The notes beneath the pieces are model-generated. The model worked only from the letters and a program-made list of their open reading frames with translations. It was not told the DNA's origin and ran no database searches. From Alphaproteobacteria bacterium (GTDB lineage Bacteria > Pseudomonadota > Alphaproteobacteria > Rhizobiales > Beijerinckiaceae), in NCBI GenBank assembly GCA_009921785.1, contig RFXE01000028.1, positions 1-12,665 of the forward strand: a stretch of DNA of 12,665 nt, written 5' to 3'. Shown here in pieces: positions 1-7,060 of the stretch (its first letter is position 1; each line of letters starts with the position of its first letter). Position numbers and translations under genes: made by a program.

Positions 1-302
1 AAGCGCCTGAGATAGCGGTCGGTCCGCCAATCTTTCGCGAGCTCAACGGAGGCGCGCATCAATTGCCCCGGATATTGCTCGAGCTTGGCTTCCAGCCGCT
101 CGAAAAGTGTGAAGGCATCAGCTGTTGCACCGGCAAAGCCAGCGATCACTTCACCTTTGCCGAGCCGACGAACTTTTTTGGCATTCCCTTTAATGACCGT
201 TGGGCCAAGACTCACTTGGCCGTCTCCGCCAATAACAACCTCATCATCTTTGCGAACCATGAGAATGGTTGTGGCCCGCCACCGCCGATCTTCGTCTTGC
301 AT
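1..302 (-). CDS. hslV: ATP-dependent protease subunit HslV (ClpQ), 3' end outside window
   Basis: HslV is the proteolytic core of the HslUV (ClpYQ) ATP-dependent protease, a cytoplasmic threonine protease stacked with the HslU ATPase. About 100 N-terminal residues are present of a family length near 180; the rest lies beyond position 1. The sequence contains the mature-type start TTIL at residues 11-14, then [40 protein letters not shown] and [11 protein letters not shown], all typical of alphaproteobacterial HslV. The catalytic residue should be Thr11, so the chain carries a ten-residue extension ([10 protein letters not shown]) that must be removed to expose it. I chose the ATG at 302 because AAGGA lies 9 bases upstream; an in-frame ATG at 311 would add three residues. 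The gene diverges from hisB, as in many rhizobia. In this family member GPTV replaces the more usual GQTV. Identification is secure; the length is cut by the window only. Confidence 0.96.
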   Translation of the reverse strand, partial: MQDEDRRWRATTILMVRKDDEVVIGGDGQVSLGPTVIKGNAKKVRRLGKGEVIAGFAGATADAFTLFERLEAKLEQYPGQLMRASVELAKDWRTDRYLRR

Positions 303-363
303 CGCTCTCATTCCTTCAATCACCTTGGCTCTAGCCTCGTTTATATAATGCGCCAAGTCGCAT

Positions 364-375
364 CCGTCCGGACGG
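364..375. repeat. Perfect 12-bp palindrome between hslV and hisB
   Basis: CCGTCCGGACGG is a perfect 12-base inverted repeat without spacer, centred in the hslV-hisB gap, 62 bases from the hslV start and 111 bases from the hisB start. It is followed by GGCGCC-rich sequence and a run of seven A residues (383-389). The position suits an operator shared by both promoters, but G+C-rich palindromes of this size also occur by chance and no known regulator site is recognised. Confidence 0.4.
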
Positions 376-463
376 CGCCCCTAAAAAAACGGATCGCCAG
401 AACGACAAGTGGCGTGACAGGCAGGGCTTTGGCGGGTAGAGGCTTTCACTATCAGTTCAGGGG

Positions 464-477
464 GTCCCCATAGGGAC
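464..477 (+). promoter_or_regulatory. Small hairpin over the hisB ribosome-binding site
   Basis: GTCCC (464-468), loop CATA, GGGAC (473-477) forms a perfect 5-bp stem. The 3' arm contains most of AGGGA (472-476), the best Shine-Dalgarno candidate for hisB, 10 bases before its ATG at 487. In RNA the stem could reduce access to the site. No leader peptide with a run of His codons was seen, so this is not a classical his attenuator. Confidence 0.35.
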
Positions 478-486
478 AAAAAGACA

Positions 487-1074
487 ATGAGAACGGCCAG
501 CATCAAGCGCAAAACGGGCGAGACGGATATTGCCGTATCAATCGCCCTCGACGGAAGCGGCGAAGCCAAGATTTCTTCGGGAATCGGCTTTCTCGACCAT
601 ATGCTGACGCTTTTTGCCCGCCATAGCCTTTTTGATGTGACCGTTTCCTGCAAGGGCGACCTTGAAGTCGATCAACACCATTCGGTCGAAGATATCGGCA
701 TTGCTCTCGGCCAAGCCTTCCGGGATGCGCTGGGCGATAAAAAGGGCATTACCCGTTATGCCCATTCCTACCTCCCCATGGACGAAACCCTCTCTCGAGT
801 AGCAGTAGACGTTTCCGGGCGGCCCTTTCTTGTGTTCCGCACTGAGTTCGAGCGCGAGAAAATCGGCGATTTCGATACTGAATTGGTTCGCGAGTGGTTT
901 CAGGCTTTTGCCATCAATGCCGGCATCACGCTTCATGTTGAGACAATTTACGGCTTGAACGCGCATCACATTGCCGAGAGCTGCTTCAAGGGACTGGCTC
1001 GTGCGCTGCGCGCGGCCGTCAGCATTGATGCGCGGGAAAAAGACCGGATTCCATCGACCAAGGGCGTTCTTTAG
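487..1074 (+). CDS. hisB: Imidazoleglycerol-phosphate dehydratase HisB
   Basis: HisB dehydrates imidazole glycerol phosphate to imidazole acetol phosphate, the sixth step of histidine biosynthesis, in the cytoplasm as a Mn-dependent multimer. The 195-residue protein is the single-function form, without the histidinol-phosphatase domain fused in E. coli. Visible signatures are GIGFLDHML (32-40), the first metal motif HHSVE (64-68) followed by [10 protein letters not shown], the second metal motif HHIAE (160-164) with [10 protein letters not shown], and the C-terminal PSTKGVL. Length and motif order are normal. The ATG at 487 is preceded by AGGGA at 472-476. It is the first gene of the operon; a DUF2628 gene follows after 26 bases. 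Nothing in it looks damaged or unusual. Confidence 0.98.
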   Translation: MRTASIKRKTGETDIAVSIALDGSGEAKISSGIGFLDHMLTLFARHSLFDVTVSCKGDLEVDQHHSVEDIGIALGQAFRDALGDKKGITRYAHSYLPMDETLSRVAVDVSGRPFLVFRTEFEREKIGDFDTELVREWFQAFAINAGITLHVETIYGLNAHHIAESCFKGLARALRAAVSIDAREKDRIPSTKGVL

Positions 1075-1100
1075 AATCAGAGTCTCTGGGATAGATAAAA

Positions 1101-1574
1101 ATGGCGATTTATTCGATCTATCTGCCCTCTTCGCTCGCCTTTACGCGCGAAAATATCGCCGAACATAGCCGGCTTGTGCCCGACAAGTTTAGCTGGGGTG
1201 GATTTTTGGTGCCTTTGCTCTGGCTGCTCTTCAACCGGCTTTGGCTCAACGCCTTTCTTATCTTGGTCTTTGAGGTCGTTTTAGCACTTGGAGCGTCCCG
1301 CTTAGGGCTTCCCCAAGGTGTGACGCTCATCACTGGTCTTGTTCTTATGGGTCTGGTCGGACTTGAAGGACGGAAATGGTTATGTGCCGGACTTGAACGG
1401 CGTGGTTTTCGCCTGATCGATATTATCGAGGCACATTCACCCGATGAAGCGCTTCACCGCACATTGGCCCAGAGCCATGATGCCGAAATACAGTCGGCGA
1501 ATGTCTCGGTTCAGCGCGCGGCTCAGAGCCGGGGCGTGATCGGTTTGTTCCCTGGCCCGGATTCGCGACCATGA
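1101..1574 (+). CDS. DUF2628 family small membrane protein
   Basis: This 157-residue protein has unknown function. It matches the DUF2628 pattern: a short polar N-terminus, then [16 protein letters not shown] (26-41), a predicted membrane segment at about 33-47, a second at about 48-67 after FNRLWLN, and a third at about 72-90, followed by a charged segment [13 protein letters not shown] and a soluble tail of roughly 55 residues. It probably sits in the inner membrane. The gene lies between hisB and hisH and its stop overlaps the hisH start (ATGA at 1571-1574), so the two should be translationally coupled. I recall DUF2628 genes at this same place in other alphaproteobacterial his clusters, but no catalytic motif links it to histidine synthesis. 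The ribosome-binding site is weak (GGGATAGATAAAA before the ATG). Confidence 0.85.
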   Translation: MAIYSIYLPSSLAFTRENIAEHSRLVPDKFSWGGFLVPLLWLLFNRLWLNAFLILVFEVVLALGASRLGLPQGVTLITGLVLMGLVGLEGRKWLCAGLERRGFRLIDIIEAHSPDEALHRTLAQSHDAEIQSANVSVQRAAQSRGVIGLFPGPDSRP

Positions 1575-2212
1575 CGACCGCGATTATCGATTACGGCTCG
1601 GGCAATCTGCACTCGGCCCAGAAGGCCTTTGAGCAGGCGGCCCGCACACAAGGTCTCTCGACGCAAATCCTTGTGACGTCCGATCCCGAGGCGGTGCGCA
1701 ACGCTGATCGTATCGTTTTGCCGGGTGTGGGCGCTTTTGCGGATTGTCGTCGTGGTCTCGACGCTGTTCCGGGCATGGTCGAGGCGATGACGGAAACCGT
1801 GTTTAAAAAGGCGCGTCCCTTTCTGGGCATTTGCGTTGGCATGCAGCTTCTTGCTGAACGCGGCCTCGAATATGAAACAAGTCGCGGATTAGGTTGGATT
1901 GCCGGAGATACGGTGCGAATTGAGCCGCGCGATCCTGCGCTTAAAATCCCGCATATGGGATGGAATAATTTATCCCAAAAACGCGCGCATCCTTTGCTTG
2001 AAGGTATTCCCGAAAACCTTCACGCCTATTTTGTGCATTCCTATCATTTGAAGCCAACTAACCAATCAGACATCGTAGCGACGACGGATTATGGTGGCGA
2101 ACTGACGGCGTTTGTGGCGCGTGATACGATTGCGGGAACGCAATTCCATCCTGAGAAGAGTCAAAAACTGGGTCTCGCTTTGATTGCTAATTTTTTAAGG
2201 TGGGCGCCGTGA
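1571..2212 (+). CDS. hisH: Imidazole glycerol phosphate synthase, glutaminase subunit HisH
   Basis: HisH is the class I glutamine amidotransferase partner of HisF: it releases ammonia from glutamine, which is channelled to HisF to form imidazole glycerol phosphate and AICAR. The 213-residue protein shows YGSGNL (8-13), an oxyanion-strand type PGVGAF (51-56), the nucleophile motif GICVGMQ with Cys88, and HPEKSQ with His193 and Glu195 completing the catalytic triad. Length is normal. The start ATG at 1571 overlaps the stop of the DUF2628 gene in ATGA, and its stop overlaps the hisA start in GTGA (2209-2212), so it is coupled on both sides. This places both synthase subunits (HisH and, after hisA, HisF) in one transcript. 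Confidence 0.98.
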   Translation: MTTAIIDYGSGNLHSAQKAFEQAARTQGLSTQILVTSDPEAVRNADRIVLPGVGAFADCRRGLDAVPGMVEAMTETVFKKARPFLGICVGMQLLAERGLEYETSRGLGWIAGDTVRIEPRDPALKIPHMGWNNLSQKRAHPLLEGIPENLHAYFVHSYHLKPTNQSDIVATTDYGGELTAFVARDTIAGTQFHPEKSQKLGLALIANFLRWAP

Positions 2213-2958
2213 TTCTTTTTCCTGCGATCGATCTCAAAGAAGGGCGCTGCGTTCGCTTGATCCAAGGCGACATGGATCAGGCGACCATCTTCAATGATGA
2301 TCCTTCCGATCAAGCAAAGCAATTCGAAGATCAAGGTTTCGAATGGTTGCACATTGTTGATCTCGACGGTGCCTTTGCCGGTAAGCCGATGAATTCGGAC
2401 GCCATCCGCGCGATAACCGGAAAGATCACAATTCCGATCCAGCTTGGTGGCGGCATTCGCACGATGAAGACCGTTGAGAATTGGCTCGATCATGGCATCA
2501 CACGCGTGATCATTGGAACGGCGGCAGTGAAAGATCCTGCTTTTGTTAGAGAAGCCGCGCGAAACTTTGCTGGTCATATCGCGGTCGGCATTGATGCGCG
2601 CGATGGTCGCGTGGCTGTAGATGGTTGGGCACAACTCTCCGAAATGTCATCCATCGAACTTGGCCAACGGTTTCAAGATGCGGGTGTCTCGGCGATTATT
2701 TATACCGATATCTCGCGCGACGGATTGTTGAAGGGTTTGAATATCGAATCGACCCTCGCGCTCGCACAGGCCCTCACAATTCCTGTCATCGCGTCTGGGG
2801 GATTAGCGTCGATTGACGATATCGAGCGTTTAACAAAACCGGATTGCGCGATCCTTGAAGGCGCAATTACGGGCCGTGCGCTTTATGATGGTCGCCTTGA
2901 TGCAAAGGCTGCGCTCTCTCTCATCAAAGCGCGCAAAACGGATCAAGCCCATGCTTAA
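2209..2958 (+). CDS. hisA: Phosphoribosylformimino-5-aminoimidazole carboxamide ribotide isomerase HisA
   Basis: HisA is a TIM-barrel isomerase converting ProFAR to PRFAR, the substrate of HisF/HisH. I place the start at the GTG at 2209, giving 249 residues beginning MILFPAID. This puts the catalytic Asp at position 8 as in the family, and makes a GTGA overlap with the hisH stop; AAGG at 2197-2200 is a suitably spaced ribosome-binding site. A GTG at 2200 would add three residues but would sit on that site. The second catalytic Asp is Asp129 in GIDARDG, and the phosphate-binding loops are LGGGIR (79-84) and ASGGLAS near the C-terminal half, with [11 protein letters not shown] between. Its last eight bases overlap hisF. 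Confidence 0.97.
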   Translation: MILFPAIDLKEGRCVRLIQGDMDQATIFNDDPSDQAKQFEDQGFEWLHIVDLDGAFAGKPMNSDAIRAITGKITIPIQLGGGIRTMKTVENWLDHGITRVIIGTAAVKDPAFVREAARNFAGHIAVGIDARDGRVAVDGWAQLSEMSSIELGQRFQDAGVSAIIYTDISRDGLLKGLNIESTLALAQALTIPVIASGGLASIDDIERLTKPDCAILEGAITGRALYDGRLDAKAALSLIKARKTDQAHA

Positions 2959-3724
2959 GAAGCGTGTGATCCCATGTCTTGATGTTAAAGACGGTCGCGT
3001 CGTTAAAGGCGTTCAATTCGTTGATCTTGTCGATGCGGGCGATCCCGTTCAATCGGCATTAGCCTATGATGCCGCTGGCGCGGATGAATTATGTTTTTTA
3101 GATATCACGGCAAGCCACGAAGATCGCGGGATTTTGATGGATGTCGTTCGACGAACCGCGGAGGCGTGTTTCATGCCTTTGACCGTTGGCGGCGGTGTCA
3201 GATCAGTTGACGATATTAGAAATCTTCTGCTCGCCGGCGCCGATAAAGTTTCCATCATGACCGCTGCGGTCAATGATCGTAACTTTGTTAAAGAGGCCGC
3301 AACGAAATTCGGCAGTCAATGTATCGTCGTTGCCATTGATGCCAAGCGTATTACCGCACAAGGCGAAGCGCCACGCTGGGAAATCTTTACCCATGGGGGA
3401 CGGCGCGCCACCGGAATTGATGCATTAAACTACGCGCGTGAAGTGACGGCGCTCGGTGCCGGTGAGCTCTTGCTGACGTCGATGGATCGTGACGGTACAA
3501 AAATTGGTTATGATATAGAACTGACGCGAGCCATCTCGGATTCGGTTTCTGTACCCGTGATTGCGTCAGGCGGCGTTGGAACCTTACAGCATATGGTTGA
3601 AGGCATTCGCGATGGCCATGCGAGTGCTGTATTGGCCGCTTCGATTTTCCATTTTGGTGAATTTTCAATTCGAGAAACGAAAGAGGCGCTTGCACAAGCG
3701 GGTCTTGCTGTGAGGATGGATTAA
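2951..3724 (+). CDS. hisF: Imidazole glycerol phosphate synthase, cyclase subunit HisF
   Basis: HisF is the TIM-barrel synthase subunit that uses ammonia from HisH to convert PRFAR into imidazole glycerol phosphate and AICAR. From the ATG at 2951 the protein has 257 residues and begins [20 protein letters not shown]. This start puts the two catalytic residues at exactly the family positions, Asp11 (CLDVKDG) and Asp130 (VVAIDAKR). Phosphate-binding loops are visible as VGGGVRS (79-85) and ASGGVG in the C-terminal half, with TSMDRDGTK between. An in-frame ATG at 2855, inside hisA, would give a 289-residue form with an unrelated 32-residue extension and is rejected. The gene overlaps hisA by 8 bases and its stop directly abuts the hisE start. 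Confidence 0.98.
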   Translation: MLKKRVIPCLDVKDGRVVKGVQFVDLVDAGDPVQSALAYDAAGADELCFLDITASHEDRGILMDVVRRTAEACFMPLTVGGGVRSVDDIRNLLLAGADKVSIMTAAVNDRNFVKEAATKFGSQCIVVAIDAKRITAQGEAPRWEIFTHGGRRATGIDALNYAREVTALGAGELLLTSMDRDGTKIGYDIELTRAISDSVSVPVIASGGVGTLQHMVEGIRDGHASAVLAASIFHFGEFSIRETKEALAQAGLAVRMD

Positions 3725-4048
3725 ATGACAAAATTTTCTCTTTCCGATCTCGAAAAAATTATCGAAGAGCGTGCGAAGGTCTCGAGCGATCAATCCTACA
3801 CGGCTAAACTCATAAGCAAGGGCATTGCCTATTCATCAAAGAAACTCGGCGAAGAGGCTGTTGAGACAATCATTGCGGCAAACCAAGGCGATCGCGTTGA
3901 ATTGACGAAGGAGAGTGCCGATCTCCTCTATCATCTTTTAGTCGTTCTTCGCGCGGCCAATGTGTCGGTTAATGAGGTAATGGCAGTTCTGGAGGAGCGT
4001 ACCCGACAATCCGGTTTAGCTGAAAAAGCTTCACGCGCCGAAAAGTAA
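3725..4048 (+). CDS. hisE: Phosphoribosyl-ATP diphosphatase HisE
   Basis: HisE hydrolyses phosphoribosyl-ATP to phosphoribosyl-AMP and diphosphate, the second step of histidine biosynthesis. The 107-residue protein is an all-helical MazG-like fold member with the metal-binding residues visible as KKLGEEAVE (39-47) and [12 protein letters not shown] (62-73), that is an EExxE motif followed by ExxD. It is the stand-alone form; HisI, which catalyses the next step and is fused to HisE in E. coli, is not in this window. The ATG starts on the base after the hisF stop codon, so translation probably passes directly from hisF. The coaA gene follows after 13 bases. Confidence 0.97.
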   Translation: MTKFSLSDLEKIIEERAKVSSDQSYTAKLISKGIAYSSKKLGEEAVETIIAANQGDRVELTKESADLLYHLLVVLRAANVSVNEVMAVLEERTRQSGLAEKASRAEK

Positions 4049-4061
4049 GAATCATAAAATC

Positions 4062-5039
4062 ATGAGCCAAGACCTAAGCCCCTCTGATTTAACGATGTTC
4101 GAAGACGATTTATCACCCTATCGGATTTTCAGCCGCGACGAATGGGCAACGCTTAGAGCTGATACGCCAATGACTCTCACGGTTGAAGATTTGCAAAAGC
4201 TTCAATCGCTCAATGATCCGATTTCCTTGGAAGATGTCATTGCGATTTATTTGCCGCTCTCGCGTTTATTGTCGCTCTATGTTGCGGCAACTCAGGGTCT
4301 CTTCAAAGCGACGCAACGCTTTCTACTCGCAGAAGATGGCAAAGTTCCCTATGTGATCGGGATTGCAGGATCGGTCAGTGCTGGTAAATCGACAACCGCG
4401 CGCGTGCTTAAGGCGCTTTTATCCCGGTGGCCCAACACGCCGAAAGTTGAGCTTGTCACAACGGATGGCTTTCTCCTCCCGAACGCTGCTCTTGATGCCG
4501 AAGGGCTCATGGAGCGGAAAGGTTTTCCGGAGAGTTATGATGGCACGGCGCTTTTAAAATTTCTGACCGATATCAAAGCCGGCAAAGTTCATGTCGAAGC
4601 CCCCGTCTATTCCCATCTTGTCTATGATGTGGTGCCGGGGGAAACAGTTTCGGTCGATCGTCCGGATATTTTGATCGTTGAGGGTTTGAATGTTCTTTTG
4701 CCCAATCGTTTGCAAAAGACAGGGAAGCCTATTCCCTTCGTCTCAGATTTTTTTGATTTCTCGATCTATCTTGACGCGCATGAAGCCGATCTTGAACGCT
4801 GGTATGTCGATCGTTTTATGCGATTGAGGGATACGGCTTTTCGTGATCCGAGAAGCTTCTTTAAAAAATATGCGCAGTTAAGCGATACCGACGCTGAAAA
4901 AATGGCGCGCGGGATTTGGAATCAAATCAATCTTCCAAATCTACGTGAAAATATTTTGCCAACACGCCCGCGTGCCGATCTCGTTCTCACAAAGGGATCT
5001 CAACACCGTATTGAAACAGTGGCGCTCAGGAAATTGTAA
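4062..5039 (+). CDS. coaA: Type I pantothenate kinase CoaA
   Basis: CoaA phosphorylates pantothenate with ATP, the first and usually feedback-regulated step of coenzyme A synthesis. The 325-residue protein has the P-loop GSVSAGKS at 103-110 (GSVAVGKS in E. coli), followed by TDGFLLPN, the substrate-side segment [20 protein letters not shown] and VEGLNVL, all characteristic of the prokaryotic type I enzyme. Length is normal. It is the last gene of the his operon, 13 bases after hisE, a linkage I know from rhizobia although the pathways are unrelated. Its stop codon lies inside the convergent kinase gene (14-base overlap), and a strong imperfect hairpin follows at 5053-5086. The final CoA enzyme, CoaE, is also in this window on the other strand. 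Confidence 0.98.
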   Translation: MSQDLSPSDLTMFEDDLSPYRIFSRDEWATLRADTPMTLTVEDLQKLQSLNDPISLEDVIAIYLPLSRLLSLYVAATQGLFKATQRFLLAEDGKVPYVIGIAGSVSAGKSTTARVLKALLSRWPNTPKVELVTTDGFLLPNAALDAEGLMERKGFPESYDGTALLKFLTDIKAGKVHVEAPVYSHLVYDVVPGETVSVDRPDILIVEGLNVLLPNRLQKTGKPIPFVSDFFDFSIYLDAHEADLERWYVDRFMRLRDTAFRDPRSFFKKYAQLSDTDAEKMARGIWNQINLPNLRENILPTRPRADLVLTKGSQHRIETVALRKL

Positions 5040-6030
5040 TTCCACTTTCAGCCGCAAGATCGCGAAGGCGCGCTTCGGGTCTTGCGCCAATATGTTGGAT
5101 GATTTCCGCAGCAGCGATAGCGCCTAAACGTGCCGCGTCACGATGATCAAAGCCCCGCGCGTGCCCCAACAAAAATCCTGACGCAAACAAATCACCAGCG
5201 CCCGTTGTATCGACGAGTCTATCAATGGGTTGCGCGGGTATAGCTTGCACGCCGTTTCGATCGACGACAACTGAGCCTGCCGCTGATCGTGTAACAACGG
5301 CCATTGGACCTTCATTCCGAAGCGCATCTACCGCGCTATCGAAATCAGACGTCGTATAAAGGCTTTTGAGTTCATGCTCATTGGCAAGCAGTATATCGAT
5401 TGTGCAATCGGTAATAAGTGCACGAAATTCATCACGATAGCGATCGACACAAAAACTATCTGACAACGTAAGTGCGACTTTCCGACCGGCAGCATGAGCT
5501 ATTGAAGCCGCTTTACGGAAAGCAATTTTTGCATCTTCCGGATCCCAAAGATAACCTTCAAAATAAGATATTTCTGACGCTTCTACTGTTGCCGGGTCGA
5601 TATCATCAGGACCGAGATACAAACAGGCACCCAGAAACGTATTCATTGTGCGTTCGCCATCGGGCGTGACAAGAATAAAGCTCCGCGCTGTCGCCAATCC
5701 CTTGTCAGCTGGCTTGGTTTCGAAATGTACACCGATGGCGCGAATATCATGCGTGAAGGCTTGACCGAGTGTGTCGTTACGGACCTTGCCAATGAAAGAG
5801 CCGGAGCCGCCAAGCGATGCGACGCCTACAACGGTATTCGCCGCAGATCCGCCTGAAATTATAGTTGCTGGCCCCATGGATTGATAAAGCTTTTCCGCCT
5901 GCGCTTCATCGATCAAACGCATCGATCCTTTTGCGAGATCATGCGAGAGCAAGAAATCATCTTCGGTAAAAGCGATCACATCGACGATCGCATTGCCGAT
6001 TCCGAGAACGTCATATTTTGAGGAAGCCAT
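5026..6030 (-). CDS. PfkB family carbohydrate/nucleoside kinase, probable adenosine kinase
   Basis: A ribokinase-fold (PfkB) kinase that probably phosphorylates adenosine to AMP in purine salvage. From the ATG at 6030 it has 334 residues; a TTG one codon upstream could also serve. Family signs are the N-terminal GIGNAIVDV, the substrate-side [39 protein letters not shown], and the C-terminal PfkB signature [16 protein letters not shown] with the catalytic base Asp280. This layout is the one annotated as adenosine kinase in alphaproteobacteria; substrate choice is inferred from family resemblance, and another sugar or nucleoside cannot be excluded. It lies 56 bases after the XRE gene on the same strand and may be the last gene of that transcript. 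Its 3' end overlaps coaA by 14 bases, tail to tail. Confidence 0.88.
   Translation of the reverse strand: MASSKYDVLGIGNAIVDVIAFTEDDFLLSHDLAKGSMRLIDEAQAEKLYQSMGPATIISGGSAANTVVGVASLGGSGSFIGKVRNDTLGQAFTHDIRAIGVHFETKPADKGLATARSFILVTPDGERTMNTFLGACLYLGPDDIDPATVEASEISYFEGYLWDPEDAKIAFRKAASIAHAAGRKVALTLSDSFCVDRYRDEFRALITDCTIDILLANEHELKSLYTTSDFDSAVDALRNEGPMAVVTRSAAGSVVVDRNGVQAIPAQPIDRLVDTTGAGDLFASGFLLGHARGFDHRDAARLGAIAAAEIIQHIGARPEARLRDLAAESGITIS
5053..5086. terminator. Imperfect long hairpin just after the coaA stop
   Basis: Fourteen bases past the coaA stop there is an inverted repeat. Outer arms CGCAAGA (5053-5059) and TCTTGCG (5080-5086) enclose inner arms CGAAG (5063-5067) and CTTCG (5073-5077) around the loop GCGCG. 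With a T-G wobble, one C-G pair and a one-base bulge in between, the stem reaches about 14 pairs. A second small stem, CCAA-TATG-TTGG (5087-5098), follows directly. There is no T-run on the plus strand, so it is not a standard intrinsic terminator. It may protect or define the 3' end of the his-coaA transcript. It also lies within the kinase coding sequence, where it may be a coincidence of repeated Arg/Ala codons. Confidence 0.35.
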
Positions 6031-6086
6031 CAATCATCACCCGAATCTTTACACGGCTTGTGATGTGAAGATGGGCGCAGCCCTCG

Positions 6087-6458
6087 TCAAGTGCGATTCC
6101 GATCACGCGCGGCGTTCAACACATCGAGAAGGCGGGCCAGGTCCTCTTCCGATAGGCTGCCGATATCACGTGACAGACGATTGGCAAGCTCAGTCGCCTT
6201 CGACGATAGGCCTGATGTGCGCAACGTGATGCGGGGATCGGATAAGTCAGCGAGCCTCTGCAACTCGTCTGCCTCGTCCCAAATGATATTGAAATAATGG
6301 ATGACGCGTTGGACAAAGCTCCAATTGGGACGCGAGCGGTGGCCATGCTCCAAGGCAGAAAGATAGGTGCTCGAAACACCCAGAGCGACAGCCATATCTT
6401 TCAATTGAAGTCCGCGCTCTTCCCGGAGCGCACGCAATCTTTCGCCAAACGGGGTCAC
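6087..6458 (-). CDS. XRE family helix-turn-helix transcriptional regulator
   Basis: A small DNA-binding protein of the Cro/CI (XRE) type, 123 residues from the GTG at 6458. The helix-turn-helix domain covers roughly residues 4-57: FGERLRALREERGL, then LKDMAVALGVSSTYLSALEHG, the two-helix DNA-binding core. The C-terminal half (IIWDEADELQRLADL, then a Leu/Glu-rich helix to the end) probably dimerises. I chose GTG at 6458 because it forms a GTGA overlap with the stop of the upstream Smr gene and has AGGAG 9 bases before it. A longer reading from 6578 adds 40 residues that merely run antiparallel in frame through the Smr gene and do not resemble the family. Its target is unknown; self-regulation of the operon is a natural guess only. 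Confidence 0.9.
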   Translation of the reverse strand: MTPFGERLRALREERGLQLKDMAVALGVSSTYLSALEHGHRSRPNWSFVQRVIHYFNIIWDEADELQRLADLSDPRITLRTSGLSSKATELANRLSRDIGSLSEEDLARLLDVLNAARDRNRT

Positions 6459-7057
6459 GGCGTTTCGCTCCTCGTCGCCCGCCGGACCCTCACATAGAGC
6501 GCGCCCGATCCCCCATGATGCTGGGCCGCGGGCTCGAAGCCAATCACACAAGGACGTAAATCGGGCATGCGGAGCCAATGCGGGACTGTCCGACGCAAAA
6601 CGCCGCGCTCCTCTCCCGTACCCGAATCCTGAACGCTAGACGCGCCTTTCCCGGTAACCACCAAAACAACAGAAGCGCCTTGGCGCTGGGCGGAGTAGAT
6701 AAAGCGGCGCAGAGCGTCATGCGCTTCGGTCTGCCTCATCCCGTGAAGATCGATCACTGCATCGATCGGGTGAGCGCCTCGCGACAGCCTCTGCCGAAGG
6801 CGACGCTCGAGCGGCGCGAGGGGCGGAAGCTCATTTTTGTTGCGCTGCACAATTTCATTTTTTTGCGCAACATAAGATGCAGCAATTTTTGGTTCGTCGG
6901 CCGATTTCGGAACCGTTGGCATCGGCGGCCGGGTGGCAGATTGGTCCGGTTCAGCGATCGCGCGCTTCGCAAGAGGTTGGATATGATTTGTAACGTGAGC
7001 CCATAAAGCGGTCTCATCGGCCGTCAAAGTTCGCTTTTTTCGTTCGCCGAACGACAT
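6455..7057 (-). CDS. Smr/MutS2 C-terminal domain protein
   Basis: A 200-residue protein with a C-terminal Smr domain, a fold with endonuclease or nucleic-acid-binding activity in studied members; its own role is unknown. The N-terminal half is polar and low in complexity (Pro, Ala, Lys rich, about 30-80) and ends in LERRLRQRLSRG, the usual lead-in to the domain in alphaproteobacteria. The Smr domain spans about 98-193: IDLHGM (102-107), a helix, VTGKGAS (134-140), GVLRRTVPHWL (152-162) and HGGSGALYV (181-189). These DLHG, TGKG and GGxGA landmarks are the conserved positions of the family. The ATG lies three bases after the mltA stop, and its stop overlaps the XRE start, so it sits mid-operon. 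It is a stand-alone Smr protein, not MutS2. Confidence 0.92.
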   Translation of the reverse strand: MSFGERKKRTLTADETALWAHVTNHIQPLAKRAIAEPDQSATRPPMPTVPKSADEPKIAASYVAQKNEIVQRNKNELPPLAPLERRLRQRLSRGAHPIDAVIDLHGMRQTEAHDALRRFIYSAQRQGASVVLVVTGKGASSVQDSGTGEERGVLRRTVPHWLRMPDLRPCVIGFEPAAQHHGGSGALYVRVRRATRSETP

Positions 7058-7060
7058 TTC

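Larger units (their letters stand above)
303..486. promoter_or_regulatory. Divergent hslV/hisB promoter region
   Basis: This 184-base gap must hold promoters for both hslV (leftward) and the his operon (rightward). On the plus strand a weak sigma70-like pair is GTGACA (414-419), 17 bases, TAGAGG (437-442). On the minus strand CTTGGC (357-352), 17 bases, CTAGAG (334-329) is a loose candidate for a heat-shock type promoter, which would suit hslV, but the -10 match is poor. ATTATATAA at 342-350 is another A+T-rich element. A 12-bp palindrome at 364-375 and a hairpin at 464-477 also lie here. The promoter assignments are guesses from motif resemblance; only the divergent arrangement is firm. Confidence 0.5.

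Noticed and set aside
63..473. Open frame of 136 codons on the plus strand
   Set aside because: It is antisense to hslV over most of its length, and the minus-strand reading gives unmistakable HslV motifs; the plus reading resembles nothing.
538..969. Open frame of 143 codons on the minus strand within hisB
   Set aside because: Antisense shadow of a complete, well-conserved hisB with all metal motifs.
1078..1088. Palindrome CAGAG-T-CTCTG between hisB and the DUF2628 gene
   Set aside because: The one-base centre leaves little room for a stable RNA stem, and a site of this size is expected by chance.
2161..2634. Open frame of 157 codons on the minus strand across hisH/hisA
   Set aside because: Antisense to hisA; no recognisable domain and no ribosome-binding site.
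6073..6083. Short hairpin GGGC-GCA-GCCC after the XRE stop
   Set aside because: Four-pair stem with no T-run on the minus strand; too weak to call a terminator, and the kinase gene continues on the same strand.
6578..7006. Open frame of 142 codons on the plus strand within the Smr gene
   Set aside because: Arg-rich antisense reading of a gene with clear Smr motifs on the other strand.
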